34,012 nucleotides of DNA, from assembly GCA_015056385.1 (NCBI GenBank), contig SVGI01000013.1, positions 1 through 34,012 of the forward strand, written 5' to 3'. The DNA is from Clostridiales bacterium (lineage in GTDB: Bacteria > Bacillota > Clostridia > HGM11327). The notes under the pieces were generated by a model that saw nothing but the letters and a program-made list of their open reading frames with translations, ran no database searches and was not told the DNA's origin. This document shows positions 17,663 to 26,855 of the stretch, piece by piece. The translations under genes and the position numbers were made by a program. Numbering within the stretch: the stretch's first letter is position 1; every line of letters starts with the position of its first letter.

Positions 17663-18154
17663 TCACATACGGTTATTCTTTTTCCATTCCTTAACTGCAG
17701 TTGTTGCAAGAGTGTCGCACCTGTTGTTGTACTCGTTATCTGCATGACCCTTTACGTGAATAAACCTAATATCGTGTATAGACGAAAGAGAAAGATATTC
17801 CTGCCACAAATCGGGATTTTTTACAGATTCCTTTTTTGAATTTTTCCATCCGTTTTTTTGCCAGGAATCAAGCCAGCCCTGCATAATGGCATTACAAACG
17901 TAGCTGCTATCTGAATACACCGTTACATTGCAGGGAGATTTAAGTAAATTAAGCCCCTTTATTACGGCTGTAATTTCCATTCTGTTGTTTGTTGTAGAGC
18001 CCTCGGCACCGCTTTCCTCACGCTTATGAATAGCTCCGGAGGAATCCTTAAACATAAGCACAAGACCCCAGCCACCTACGCCGGGATTACCAGAGCATGC
18101 ACCGTCTGTATAAAGAATAACATCCTTTTTACGGTTATTAGAAAATGTATCCAT
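17663..18154 (-). CDS. rnhA: ribonuclease HI
   Basis: LYTDGACSGNPGVGGWG, TTNNRMEITAVI, VYSDSSYV, VKGHADNEYNNRCD. Confidence 0.97.
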   Translation of the reverse strand: MDTFSNNRKKDVILYTDGACSGNPGVGGWGLVLMFKDSSGAIHKREESGAEGSTTNNRMEITAVIKGLNLLKSPCNVTVYSDSSYVCNAIMQGWLDSWQKNGWKNSKKESVKNPDLWQEYLSLSSIHDIRFIHVKGHADNEYNNRCDTLATTAVKEWKKNNRM

Positions 18155-18945
18155 TACTGCACACTCATCTTTTCTGCTTTATTTGCCGCAGCAACCACAG
18201 CGTTACTTACTGTTTCATAAAAGCCTGCATCCTCCAGAACGTGTACACCCTCGATGGTTGTACCGCCGGGAGAACAGACCTTTATCTTCAAATCGTCAGG
18301 GGCCTCCCCTGTAGCCTTGACAAGCTCTGCAGACCCTTTAACCGTCTGTATAGCCATTTGTAATGCCGTATTTTGATCAAGTCCTGCGGCAACCCCACCT
18401 CTTACAAGAGCATCTATAAACATAAACACGTATGCAGGGCCGCTTCCCTGTAGGCCGGTAGATGCACTTATAAGCTCCTCCGGGATAACTGCATATTCAC
18501 CCAGCTGTGAAAGCATGGACAGTACTTCATCAAAATATAGCCTGTCCGATTCTGCTGCTACGGCAAACATTCCCTGTTTGCACATTGCAGGTGTATTCGG
18601 CATTATTCTTATAACCGAGCATTTACCGCCGATAACGCGCCTTAAAGCAGAGAGAGACATACCTGCGGCAATACTTACAATGGTTTTATCATTTGTTAGA
18701 AAAGGTGATGCATTTTCTATTGCGGACAGAACATGCTGTGGCTTAAGAGCTATAAATATGATATCGGATGATTTGAATACGTCGTCACCTGTATTAAGTG
18801 ATTTTACGCCGTATTTATCAGACAGAGCATCCGATTTTGCTTTATCTATATCAAAAACGCTGATATTATTGCTGCACAAAGCATTTGAAAGGCCTGCAAT
18901 AAATGCACCCGCCATATTTCCTGCGCCTAAAAAGCCTATTTTCAT
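18154..18945 (-). CDS. proC: pyrroline-5-carboxylate reductase
   Basis: IGFLGAGNMAGAFIAGL, RIMPNTPA, TGLQGSGPAYVFMFIDAL, CSPGGTTIEGV. Confidence 0.97.
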   Translation of the reverse strand: MKIGFLGAGNMAGAFIAGLSNALCSNNISVFDIDKAKSDALSDKYGVKSLNTGDDVFKSSDIIFIALKPQHVLSAIENASPFLTNDKTIVSIAAGMSLSALRRVIGGKCSVIRIMPNTPAMCKQGMFAVAAESDRLYFDEVLSMLSQLGEYAVIPEELISASTGLQGSGPAYVFMFIDALVRGGVAAGLDQNTALQMAIQTVKGSAELVKATGEAPDDLKIKVCSPGGTTIEGVHVLEDAGFYETVSNAVVAAANKAEKMSVQ

Positions 18946-19037
18946 ATTACTACCTTAGCGCTTACACAGTATATTGAATATATCCAACTACTCATAAGCG
19001 TTTTCTAACAACTGTAAAAATTATTCTTTACAATACA

Positions 19038-19072
19038 ACATACAGGCGGAAACTAATTCTCCGCCTGTATGT
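19038..19072. terminator. strong hairpin, likely terminator of xylA
   Basis: 13-bp perfect stem ACATACAGGCGGA/TCCGCCTGTATGT downstream of xylA (minus); U-tract is weak. Confidence 0.55.
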
Positions 19073-19143
19073 AAGCTTGTATTAAATGTATACGGCAAAC
19101 CGCATACAAATCATATCACGCACATTTAATGTAGTGATAATAA

Positions 19144-20463
19144 TTATTCAAACATGTATTTGTTGAGCAGAGTTTCAAGATATTCCTGTCTGCCGGACTT
19201 GTTTGTTGTAACCTCACCCATCTTAAGAGTGTAAGCCTCGAGTTCCTTGAAGCCAACCTTGCCCTCAACGATATCCTTACCGATACCTGTTGTGTAGCTT
19301 GAGTATCTGTCTGCAATGAAGTTCTCGAATACGCCGTCCTCGATAAGTCTACGAGCAATCTTGAAGCCCTTAGCAAATGCATCGATACCTGCAATGTGTG
19401 CAATGAAGATATCGTCTGTATCGCTGGATGCTCTTCTGGGCTTAGCGTCGAAGTTAAGACCGCCTGTTGTGAAGCCGCCAGCCATAATAACCTCGTACAT
19501 AACCTTTGTTGTTGTGTAGATGTCTGTGGGGAATTGGTCTGTATCCCAACCGATAAGCATATCGCCCTGGTTAGCGTCAACGCTGCCGAAGAGGCCGTTG
19601 ATTCTTGCAACGCGAAGCTCATGCTGTACATCGTGTGTAGCAAGAGTTGCGTGGTTTGTTTCGATATTCATCTTGAAACGATCCATAAGATTGTACTTCT
19701 GGAGGAATGCGCAAACAGTTGCTGTATCAAAGTCATACTGATGCTTTGTGGGCTCCTTCGGCTTGGGCTCGATATAGAAGGGAACCTTGAATCCGATCTC
19801 ATCAGCATAATCAATAGCCATGTGGAAGAAGCGAGCAAGGTTATCAAGCTCAAGACCCATATCTGTGTTGAGAAGTGTATCATAGCCTTCTCTGCCGCCC
19901 CAGAATACGTAGCCTTCACCGCCAAGGTAATTGGTAACTTCCATTGCCTTCTTTACCTGAGCTGCAGCAAATGCGAATACGTCTGCGTTGCAGGATGTTG
20001 CGCCGCCGTGCATATAACGCTTGTTTCCGAAAAGACTTGCTGTACCCCAAAGAAGCTTCTTGTTGTTATCCTTCATGCCCTGCTTGAGGAGCTCAACGAT
20101 AACGTCGAGATTCTTGTTTGTTTCTGAAAGTGTGTCTGCCTCGGGAGCAACGTCACGATCGTGGAAACAGAAGTAGTCGATGCTAAGCTTGTTCATGATT
20201 TCGAAGGCTGCTTCAACACGCATCTTTGCAACGTCCATAGGATTGGAAAGTGCATTCCAGGGACGGTCCATTGTGCCTACGCCAAACTGGTCTGCACCGA
20301 GTGCAACAAGTGTATGCCAGTAAGCCATAGCAAAACGGAGATGATCACGCATCGGTTTGCCATCTATCATCTCATCCGGATTATAGTATTTGAACGCAAA
20401 GGGATTATCGGATCCGGCGCCCTCATACTTGATAACAGGTACGTTTTTAAATAAATCTGCCAT
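19144..20463 (-). CDS. xylA: xylose isomerase
   Basis: 439 aa; [92 protein letters not shown]. Confidence 0.98.
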   Translation of the reverse strand: MADLFKNVPVIKYEGAGSDNPFAFKYYNPDEMIDGKPMRDHLRFAMAYWHTLVALGADQFGVGTMDRPWNALSNPMDVAKMRVEAAFEIMNKLSIDYFCFHDRDVAPEADTLSETNKNLDVIVELLKQGMKDNNKKLLWGTASLFGNKRYMHGGATSCNADVFAFAAAQVKKAMEVTNYLGGEGYVFWGGREGYDTLLNTDMGLELDNLARFFHMAIDYADEIGFKVPFYIEPKPKEPTKHQYDFDTATVCAFLQKYNLMDRFKMNIETNHATLATHDVQHELRVARINGLFGSVDANQGDMLIGWDTDQFPTDIYTTTKVMYEVIMAGGFTTGGLNFDAKPRRASSDTDDIFIAHIAGIDAFAKGFKIARRLIEDGVFENFIADRYSSYTTGIGKDIVEGKVGFKELEAYTLKMGEVTTNKSGRQEYLETLLNKYMFE

Positions 20464-20501
20464 ATTTAATCTCCTTAAAAGATAATTTGGTTTCTTTTGT
20501 C

Positions 20502-20531
20502 ATTATACATTAGTGGTCGAAAAATGTAAAG
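20502..20531 (-). promoter_or_regulatory. sigma-70/A-type promoter of xylA
   Basis: Reverse strand TTTACA - 17 bp or 18 bp - TATAAT, followed by AAGGAG and ATG. Confidence 0.7.
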
Positions 20532-20680
20532 CATAATTTATTTTTTTATTATAATTAGATGCTTTATATTCCCTTATTCTTTTCCTTCGAAAACAGCAGG
20601 CATAGAAAAAGCATTGACGTCTGATAAAAAATATCTATGATTCCCGAATTATCGAAAGTATTTATATTTGCCTCTGTAAG

Positions 20681-22033
20681 CTATTTTCTTAACCCCTTCG
20701 GGTAATGATTTTTTGCCACTCCGTTTACAACCTTGGCGCCGCCCAAAGCAACACCGTCTACCGTTACTACTGCCCAGCCATTACTGCATTGTGCAGATAT
20801 TTCCTCCCCGCGCATATATTTTACAAGCTCCGGACTATCCAAGCTAAGCTCTATCTTTCGTTTGAAAAGCACACCAAGAGCCATAAAAAGCTGGTGGTGA
20901 GGCATTATTCTATCCTTTTTTATCTCTCCTATGGTTACTCCACAGCTAAACGCCCTGCCATCCTTCACGGGTAGCTTACCGTTATAATACACGGGATTTT
21001 TGTTGTACATACAAACGTATTCAGGATTGTATTCCGTAAGAGTATCGTTAAGAAAATCAAAAACAATCTTTTCCACCTTTTGGCGCACAGGCTTTCTGCA
21101 ATTTATGACAGAGTCCTCCTCCCCTGTGTGATGAAGCACTGCCATAAACTGACCCTCTCCCCTTGCTACGTGAGGATAAAATCTGCGTGTAAGGCTTATA
21201 CTTTCACACTTACAGCCGTCAAAGAATATTCCGTCGCGCGTAATGCTTTTAACGCTTTCCTTTACGGGAATAAGTTCAAATTCCGGATATTTTTCAAGGA
21301 AGGAATCTACAACCATTTCATTTTCATCAAGGGAAAAGGTGCACGTGGAATATATAATATATCCGCCTTTTTTCAGGCATTTAACGGCGTTATCCAGTAT
21401 ATCACCCTGGCGCCTTGCACACATTACAACGTTGCCTTCGCTCCATTCCTCGATAGCAGACTCCTCCTTGCGGAACATACCCTCACCGGAGCACGGAGCA
21501 TCAACAACAACAAGGTCAAAGCATTGAGGAAACGTATCCGCCAGCCTTGACATATCCATACAGGTTGTAACCGTATTACACAGCCCAAGCCGTTCAACGT
21601 TACCCGTGAGGATTTTACAGCGCGAGGCTATTATCTCATTAGAAACAAGAACACCGTTTTCGCCAAGCTTATTTTTTATTTGCGTGCTTTTACCACCGGG
21701 GGCAGCGCACATATCAAGAACAACCCACTCGGGGTCTATATCAATACACTCAACGGGTGCCATTGCAGCAGGCTCCTGTACGTAAACAAGGCCTGCGTGA
21801 TGATATGGATGATTACCTATTTTGTCGTAATCCAGGTAGTACCCGTTTTCAACATAAGGTATCCTGTTTTTTGAAAAAACGTTAATCTTATCAAAAGCCT
21901 CAACGGTTATCTTATCTGTATTTACTCTGAATGCCTTTACAGGCGGGTTTTTCAGTTCCTGAATATAATCATCAAGTTCATCCCCGAGTAAAGACCTCAT
22001 TCTTTTTTCGTATTCAATAGGCAGCTGCTTCAT
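20681..22033 (-). CDS. NOL1/NOP2/Sun-type rRNA (cytosine-C5) methyltransferase (RsmF/RsmB-like)
   Basis: VQEPAAMAPVECIDIDPEWVVLDMCAAPGGKSTQI, DLVVVDAPCSGEGMFRK, YSTCTFSLDENE. Confidence 0.92.
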   Translation of the reverse strand: MKQLPIEYEKRMRSLLGDELDDYIQELKNPPVKAFRVNTDKITVEAFDKINVFSKNRIPYVENGYYLDYDKIGNHPYHHAGLVYVQEPAAMAPVECIDIDPEWVVLDMCAAPGGKSTQIKNKLGENGVLVSNEIIASRCKILTGNVERLGLCNTVTTCMDMSRLADTFPQCFDLVVVDAPCSGEGMFRKEESAIEEWSEGNVVMCARRQGDILDNAVKCLKKGGYIIYSTCTFSLDENEMVVDSFLEKYPEFELIPVKESVKSITRDGIFFDGCKCESISLTRRFYPHVARGEGQFMAVLHHTGEEDSVINCRKPVRQKVEKIVFDFLNDTLTEYNPEYVCMYNKNPVYYNGKLPVKDGRAFSCGVTIGEIKKDRIMPHHQLFMALGVLFKRKIELSLDSPELVKYMRGEEISAQCSNGWAVVTVDGVALGGAKVVNGVAKNHYPKGLRK

Positions 22034-22803
22034 TATATATCGACCTCAAGCATTTCAACACCAAGCATACACATTGCAACAGCAGTAACCGCCGCAGTTT
22101 CTGTACGCAGTATTCTCTTTCCCAATGAAACTGTTTTTGCACCAACAGAACGAGCCTTATCTATTTCCGTTTTATCAAAGCCACCCTCTGGGCCGATAAA
22201 AATGCCCAGGCTTCCAATACCCTTAAGCTGCTTTATTACGTCAATTGTAGATACTATTCCCTCTTCGTTTTCGTACGGTACCATTACAATATCAAGGTCT
22301 TTCGCGAAATCAAGAGCCCTGTCAAACGTTGAAATATCCAGAATTTCAGGAATTACGTTACGCTTACTTTGCTTTGCGGCACTTTCGGATATTGCCTGCC
22401 AACGCTGTTTTTTGGAATCCTTTTTCTTTTCCTCTATTTTTACAACGCAGTTTTTCATCTGAACAGGCATTATTCCATATACACCCAATTCTACACACTT
22501 CTGAATAATAAGCTCCATTTTGTCGCCCTTCGGTAAGCCCTGAAAAAGATATATTTTTACCGGAAGCTCCGTATCAATATAATTTTCCTCTATAACCTCC
22601 AAGGAAACAGAATCATCAAAAAAAGCCTCGATACGGCATAAATCACTTTTACCGTTGCAGCTTACAAGACATTCCTCACCGATTTTCATTCTTAAAACGT
22701 TTTTTATATGCTTATAATCTGCACCGTCAACGGTATATTGCCTGCCGTTCTTATTGGATTCATCAACAAAAAAATTAAACACAGTGTATAATCCCTTTTT
22801 CAA
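22033..22803 (-). CDS. rsmE: 16S rRNA (uracil1498-N3)-methyltransferase
   Basis: HIKNVLRMKIGEECLVSCNG, GLPKGDKMELIIQKCVELGV, ESAAKQSKRNVIPEI, IGPEGGFDKTEID, LGKRILRTETAAV. Confidence 0.95.
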   Translation of the reverse strand: MKKGLYTVFNFFVDESNKNGRQYTVDGADYKHIKNVLRMKIGEECLVSCNGKSDLCRIEAFFDDSVSLEVIEENYIDTELPVKIYLFQGLPKGDKMELIIQKCVELGVYGIMPVQMKNCVVKIEEKKKDSKKQRWQAISESAAKQSKRNVIPEILDISTFDRALDFAKDLDIVMVPYENEEGIVSTIDVIKQLKGIGSLGIFIGPEGGFDKTEIDKARSVGAKTVSLGKRILRTETAAVTAVAMCMLGVEMLEVDI

Positions 22804-22860
22804 GTCTTTTGTAAATTATAACAATAATTCTTCACTTTTACAACTTTACATCCGTATTCT

Positions 22861-23616
22861 TCAGAAGCCAAACGCAATGAATTTCATTACAGCAAGACAT
22901 TCCCTCATACCAGACGGAATTACGGCCCACCAGCGCGACCTGCTGTGTAAGTGCGTTACATCCTTAAAGCCCACAGACTCAGCCATATTAACTCCTCTGA
23001 ATACGTGATATTCACTTGTTGCAAATGCTACGGTGTATTCCCCTTCAAGCGTCTTATCTAACAAAGCCTTTGTGTTTGTGAAATTTTCGAATGTACTTGT
23101 GGATTTATCCTCCTTTATTATTTTATCCTCGGGAACACCCTTAGAAATAAGATAATCACTCATCGCCCGGGCCTCCGTAATGTTTTCACCGGGACCTTGT
23201 CCTCCGCTTACAACGATAATAGCATCCGGATTTTTCTTGTGGTATTCTACTGCGATATCCAGCCTGTCGCAAAGGGCTTTACTTGGCTTATCGCCTTTAA
23301 TTGTTGCACCTAATACAATAAGAACATCCTCTTTATAATTTGCCGTATCATTTAACCCGTAAGCAAAAAGAAACACAACAAAAATACATACGATTGTACA
23401 TACAGAAACAACACAAATCCTTATCCATTTCGGAAGTTTTTTGTTTATATAGGTAAAAAACACCCCGTAAAGCATAATAATTATTCCAAGTATGAGTGTG
23501 AGTATTATACCGGTATGAATGTTTGAGGATACAATCAAGAAAACGGCATTCGATATAATTGCAAGACCCAACAGAAAAATAAGCGTTCTTACTGTAAACA
23601 AAACTTTTGATTTCAT
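22861..23616 (-). CDS. YdcF family (DUF218) membrane-anchored protein
   Basis: LIVLGATIKGDKPSKALCDRLDIAVEY, IIVVSGGQGPGENITEARAM, EDKSTSTFENFTNTKALL; N-terminal TMs. Start moved to 23616 (MKSKVLF) after GGAAGG. Confidence 0.88.
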   Translation of the reverse strand: MKSKVLFTVRTLIFLLGLAIISNAVFLIVSSNIHTGIILTLILGIIIMLYGVFFTYINKKLPKWIRICVVSVCTIVCIFVVFLFAYGLNDTANYKEDVLIVLGATIKGDKPSKALCDRLDIAVEYHKKNPDAIIVVSGGQGPGENITEARAMSDYLISKGVPEDKIIKEDKSTSTFENFTNTKALLDKTLEGEYTVAFATSEYHVFRGVNMAESVGFKDVTHLHSRSRWWAVIPSGMRECLAVMKFIAFGF

Positions 23617-23634
23617 ATTTTTTCCTTCCGTATA

Positions 23635-23666
23635 CAAAAAAGACCTTGTTTTTCAACAAGGTCTTT
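23635..23666 (-). terminator. intrinsic terminator of tRNA-Leu
   Basis: AAAGACCTTGTT-TTTC-AACAAGGTCTTT, 12-bp perfect stem, U-tract on the minus transcript. Confidence 0.85.
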
Positions 23667-23749
23667 GGTGCGAGCGACGAGACTTGAACTCGTACGCCAT
23701 GAGCACACGCCCCTCAAACGTGCCTGTCTGCCTGTTCCAGCACGCTCGC
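23666..23749 (-). tRNA. tRNA-Leu (GAG anticodon), CCA encoded
   Basis: Reverse strand GCGAGCG...CACGT-TTGAGGG-GCGTG...long variable arm...ACGAG-TTCAAGT-CTCGT-CGCTCGC-A-CCA folds as a class II tRNA. Confidence 0.93.
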
Positions 23750-23781
23750 ACAAGTTTGTGCATCAGCATCAAACAAGCGGT

Positions 23782-23810
23782 ATTATACATCAACCCAACA
23801 GGTTTGTCAA
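23782..23810 (-). promoter_or_regulatory. consensus promoter of tRNA-Leu
   Basis: Reverse strand TTGACA - 17 bp - TATAAT, about 33 bp upstream of the tRNA 5' end. Confidence 0.85.
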
Positions 23811-23838
23811 CTACTTTTTTTGCGATTTTTCATTTTTT

Positions 23839-24513
23839 TCAAAATATTTTTTCTATGCCGCTGAATATAATTTTCTCAGCATCAAAAATATTTTTCACCA
23901 CAACAGCATCCTTACACTCGTTAACAAGTTTGTTATAGCTTTGGTGGCCTGATGCTACAAGAAGGCACTGCACACCTATTTTCTGTGCAACCTCGTAATC
24001 GTGGTCTGTATCGCCAATCATGAGAACGTTTTTGGGCTGTACCCTTTTCATCCACTCTAAAGCAGTTTGAACCTTGCTGCCTGCACGTATATCACTTTGA
24101 CCTATAACCTCATCAAAATACTGATATATTCTTAAATTTGAAAGCTGGCCAATAAGCATTCCTTCCTCTGTGGCAGATAAAACGATTTGCTTTGTACCGC
24201 ATAATACAAATTTGCGGATTAACTCCCGTACACCCGGGATGAGCCTTGCTTCATTACTTCTTGCCTCGTACAAATCAACCCATTCCCGTGCCAACACGTC
24301 ATAGCTTTCCTTTTCAAAATCAAAGCCAAGCTCCCTGTAATACTCCTTTATAGGAAAATGGAAGCGCTCCCTGTAATCATCAACACCCGTCATAGGCTTA
24401 AGATTACGGCGCAGCAACAGCATGTTGGCGCAGTCCATACCAAGCCTGACATCATCAAGAATTGTTCCGTTGAAATCCCATATTATATGGGAGTATATAC
24501 ATCTATCATTCAT
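23839..24513 (-). CDS. HAD family hydrolase (phosphoglycolate phosphatase-like)
   Basis: HIIWDFNGTILDDV, VLSATEEGML, LMIGDTDHDYEVAQKIGVQCLLVASGHQ. Start at 24513 (MNDRC) after GGAAGA. Confidence 0.88.
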   Translation of the reverse strand: MNDRCIYSHIIWDFNGTILDDVRLGMDCANMLLLRRNLKPMTGVDDYRERFHFPIKEYYRELGFDFEKESYDVLAREWVDLYEARSNEARLIPGVRELIRKFVLCGTKQIVLSATEEGMLIGQLSNLRIYQYFDEVIGQSDIRAGSKVQTALEWMKRVQPKNVLMIGDTDHDYEVAQKIGVQCLLVASGHQSYNKLVNECKDAVVVKNIFDAEKIIFSGIEKIF

Positions 24514-24546
24514 TATTGTTTCTTCCGTTACTGCCATAATGCTACA

Positions 24547-24575
24547 ATAATACAGGAAAAACCAACCAAAATCAA
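24547..24575 (-). promoter_or_regulatory. promoter of the HAD gene
   Basis: Reverse strand TTGATT - 17 bp - TATTAT. Confidence 0.45.
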
Positions 24576-24593
24576 GAATAATATTGTATAATC

Positions 24594-24622
24594 TTGAAAG
24601 AAGTCGGCTACTGTGTTATACT
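24594..24622 (+). promoter_or_regulatory. promoter of the M32 carboxypeptidase gene
   Basis: TTGAAA - 17 bp - TATACT. Confidence 0.55.
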
Positions 24623-24650
24623 TTTCATATAAACGTTTCAGGATTATATT

Positions 24651-26147
24651 ATGGACTTAAATACTGCACTTAACAAGCTTTCTCAAACAGAGAAAAAGAT
24701 GTATGCATACGATCACGCAATGAACGCCATATATCTGGACAGCGTTACCGTTGCCCCGAGAGATACCGTTGAAGGCAGAGGTATTGCTATGGGTATTCTT
24801 TCCGAGGAGCATTACAAGGCATTTGTAAACGACGAAACCGAGGAGATACTCAATACACTAAAGGAAAACGAGGCTGCTCTTTCCGCTACTGATAAGGCAA
24901 AGCTTCGTATTCTCTCCCGTTCTCTAGAAAAAACCAAGAAAATCCCTATGGATGAGTATGTACAGTACCAAATTCTTACAAACGAATCCGAAAGCGTGTG
25001 GCACACTGCAAAGGAAATAAACGACTATTCCCTGTTCGTACCTTATATTGATAAAATCGTAGAAGCAAATATAAGATTTGTAAAATACAGACAGCCCGAC
25101 TGCCACCCATACGATACTCTTCTTTCCGATTACGAAAGAGGCATTACAAGGGATACCCTTGATAATTTCTTCAATACCATCAAAAAGCCCGTTATGGAGC
25201 TTGTTGATAAGATAAAGAGCGTACATCAGCCCGATTCTTCATTTTTGAATAAGCATTATCCGGTTGAATCCCAGCGTATTTTGTCCGATTATATTATGCA
25301 GGTGTTGGGCTTGGACCGCGCGCACTGTACTATCGGCGAAACAGAACATCCCTTTGAATTAAGCTTCAACAAGTACGACGTAAGAATCAACACCCATTAC
25401 AATGAGAATGATTTTTCATCCTCCCTTTTTAGTGTAATTCACGAGGGTGGCCACGCAATATATGAATCGAATATCGGAGATAGCTTACAGTACACGTGCC
25501 TCGCTGGCGGTGTATCTATGGGGATACACGAAAGTCAGTCGCGCTTTTTTGAGAACATAATAGGAAGAAGCTATGAATTCATTTCATACGTCTACCCGTA
25601 TATCCTTAAGCTTTTTCCCGACCAGTTAAACGGTGTTTTAGCCTACGACTTTTATCTGGCGGTAAATAAGGCCCAGCCCTCGTTAATACGTACCGAAGCT
25701 GATGAGCTTACGTACCCCTTACACGTGCTTATAAGGTATGAGCTTGAAAGGCAGCTTATAGACGGCAGCATAACGTCAAAGGAGCTTCCCTTTGAATGGA
25801 ACAGGCTTTACAAGGAGTATTTGGGTATAGACGTTCCCGATTACAGGCAGGGTGTGCTTCAGGACGTGCATTGGGCAGGCGGAATGATCGGATATTTCCC
25901 CTCCTACGCATTAGGCAGCGCCTACGGAGCGCAAATGCTTTACGTAATGCAGAAGGAATTTGACTTATCAAAGGATATCGCCAAAGGTGATCTTGAGCGT
26001 ATCAAGGGGTGGTTGTGTAAGAATATTCACTGCCACGGCCTTATGCTTGATCCCTACGACCTCTTTAAGAACGCGTGCGGTGAATTCGACCCTAAGTATT
26101 ATATCAATTATCTCACAGAAAAGTACACGTCATTGTACAACATATAA
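24651..26147 (+). CDS. M32 family metallocarboxypeptidase (thermostable carboxypeptidase 1-like)
   Basis: 498 aa; HPFELSFNKYDVRINTHY, SVIHEGGHAIYE (HExxH), GIHESQSRFFENIIGRS, DVHWAGGMIGYFPSYALGSAYGAQ. Confidence 0.96.
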   Translation: MDLNTALNKLSQTEKKMYAYDHAMNAIYLDSVTVAPRDTVEGRGIAMGILSEEHYKAFVNDETEEILNTLKENEAALSATDKAKLRILSRSLEKTKKIPMDEYVQYQILTNESESVWHTAKEINDYSLFVPYIDKIVEANIRFVKYRQPDCHPYDTLLSDYERGITRDTLDNFFNTIKKPVMELVDKIKSVHQPDSSFLNKHYPVESQRILSDYIMQVLGLDRAHCTIGETEHPFELSFNKYDVRINTHYNENDFSSSLFSVIHEGGHAIYESNIGDSLQYTCLAGGVSMGIHESQSRFFENIIGRSYEFISYVYPYILKLFPDQLNGVLAYDFYLAVNKAQPSLIRTEADELTYPLHVLIRYELERQLIDGSITSKELPFEWNRLYKEYLGIDVPDYRQGVLQDVHWAGGMIGYFPSYALGSAYGAQMLYVMQKEFDLSKDIAKGDLERIKGWLCKNIHCHGLMLDPYDLFKNACGEFDPKYYINYLTEKYTSLYNI

Positions 26148-26188
26148 ATAATCTTTTATTAGAAATTCCTTAAAGAAAGGCGTATAAA

Positions 26189-26665
26189 ATGAATAAATGG
26201 GACGACAGATTTATGCAGGTTGCTTTTGCAATAGCACAATGGTCAAGCTGTTATCAGCCTAACAGAAAAATAGGTGCAGTAATCGTAAAAAACAAACGTA
26301 TTCTTACAACAGGCTACAACGGAGCGCCCTCGGGATACCCCAGCTGCTGCGACAGAGAGGAATGCTTAAGGCGCAAAATGAACATCCCCTCCGGTAAACA
26401 GCAGGAATATTGCTACGCTATTCATGCAGAGCAAAATGCAATTGTTCAGGCGGCTAAATTAGGTATTTCAATAGACGGTGCAACTATATACTGTACCCAC
26501 CAACCCTGTGTAATTTGCACAAAGCTCATAATAAACAGCGGTATAGAGCGTATTGTGTACAAGTATCCCTACCCCGATGAGCTTTCATTATCTATACTCA
26601 GTGAGCTTCCTATAAAATTAGAGCAATACACAGACCCTGTAAAACTCGAAATAATTGCGGAATAA
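26189..26665 (+). CDS. dCMP deaminase (ComEB-like cytidine/deoxycytidylate deaminase)
   Basis: RKIGAVIVKNKRILTTGYNGAPSG, CYAIHAEQNAIVQAAKLG, IYCTHQPCVICTKLIINSGI. Confidence 0.95.
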   Translation: MNKWDDRFMQVAFAIAQWSSCYQPNRKIGAVIVKNKRILTTGYNGAPSGYPSCCDREECLRRKMNIPSGKQQEYCYAIHAEQNAIVQAAKLGISIDGATIYCTHQPCVICTKLIINSGIERIVYKYPYPDELSLSILSELPIKLEQYTDPVKLEIIAE

Positions 26666-26748
26666 TTCGCAATTATTAATCTATGAAATATTATCATTAT
26701 TTTTCGCGTTTTATCGTGCGTAAAAGTATTATCAACAGCGTTTTTTCA

Positions 26749-26777
26749 TTGAGATTTACGACAAAATGTGGTATAAT
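26749..26777 (+). promoter_or_regulatory. sigma-70/A-type promoter upstream of the 2-oxoacid dehydrogenase operon
   Basis: TTGAGA - 17 bp - TATAAT. Confidence 0.7.
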
Positions 26778-26782
26778 ATCTC

Positions 26783-26819
26783 CCGGTGTTTAAGAGTAAT
26801 CTTAAAAACCGGTTTTTTT
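26783..26819 (+). terminator. terminator-like hairpin in the leader of the E2-E3-E1 operon
   Basis: CCGGTGTTTAAGA-GTAA-TCTTAAAAACCGG (13-bp stem, one mismatch) followed by seven Ts. Confidence 0.65.
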
Positions 26820-26855
26820 ATGTAAAAAATACTCACTAATCAGGAGGTTACATAC

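Noticed and set aside
19396-20127. 243-aa plus-strand ORF antisense to xylA
   Set aside because: Shadow frame of a strongly codon-biased, confidently identified xylA; cysteine/valine-rich sequence with no recognisable domain and no RBS.
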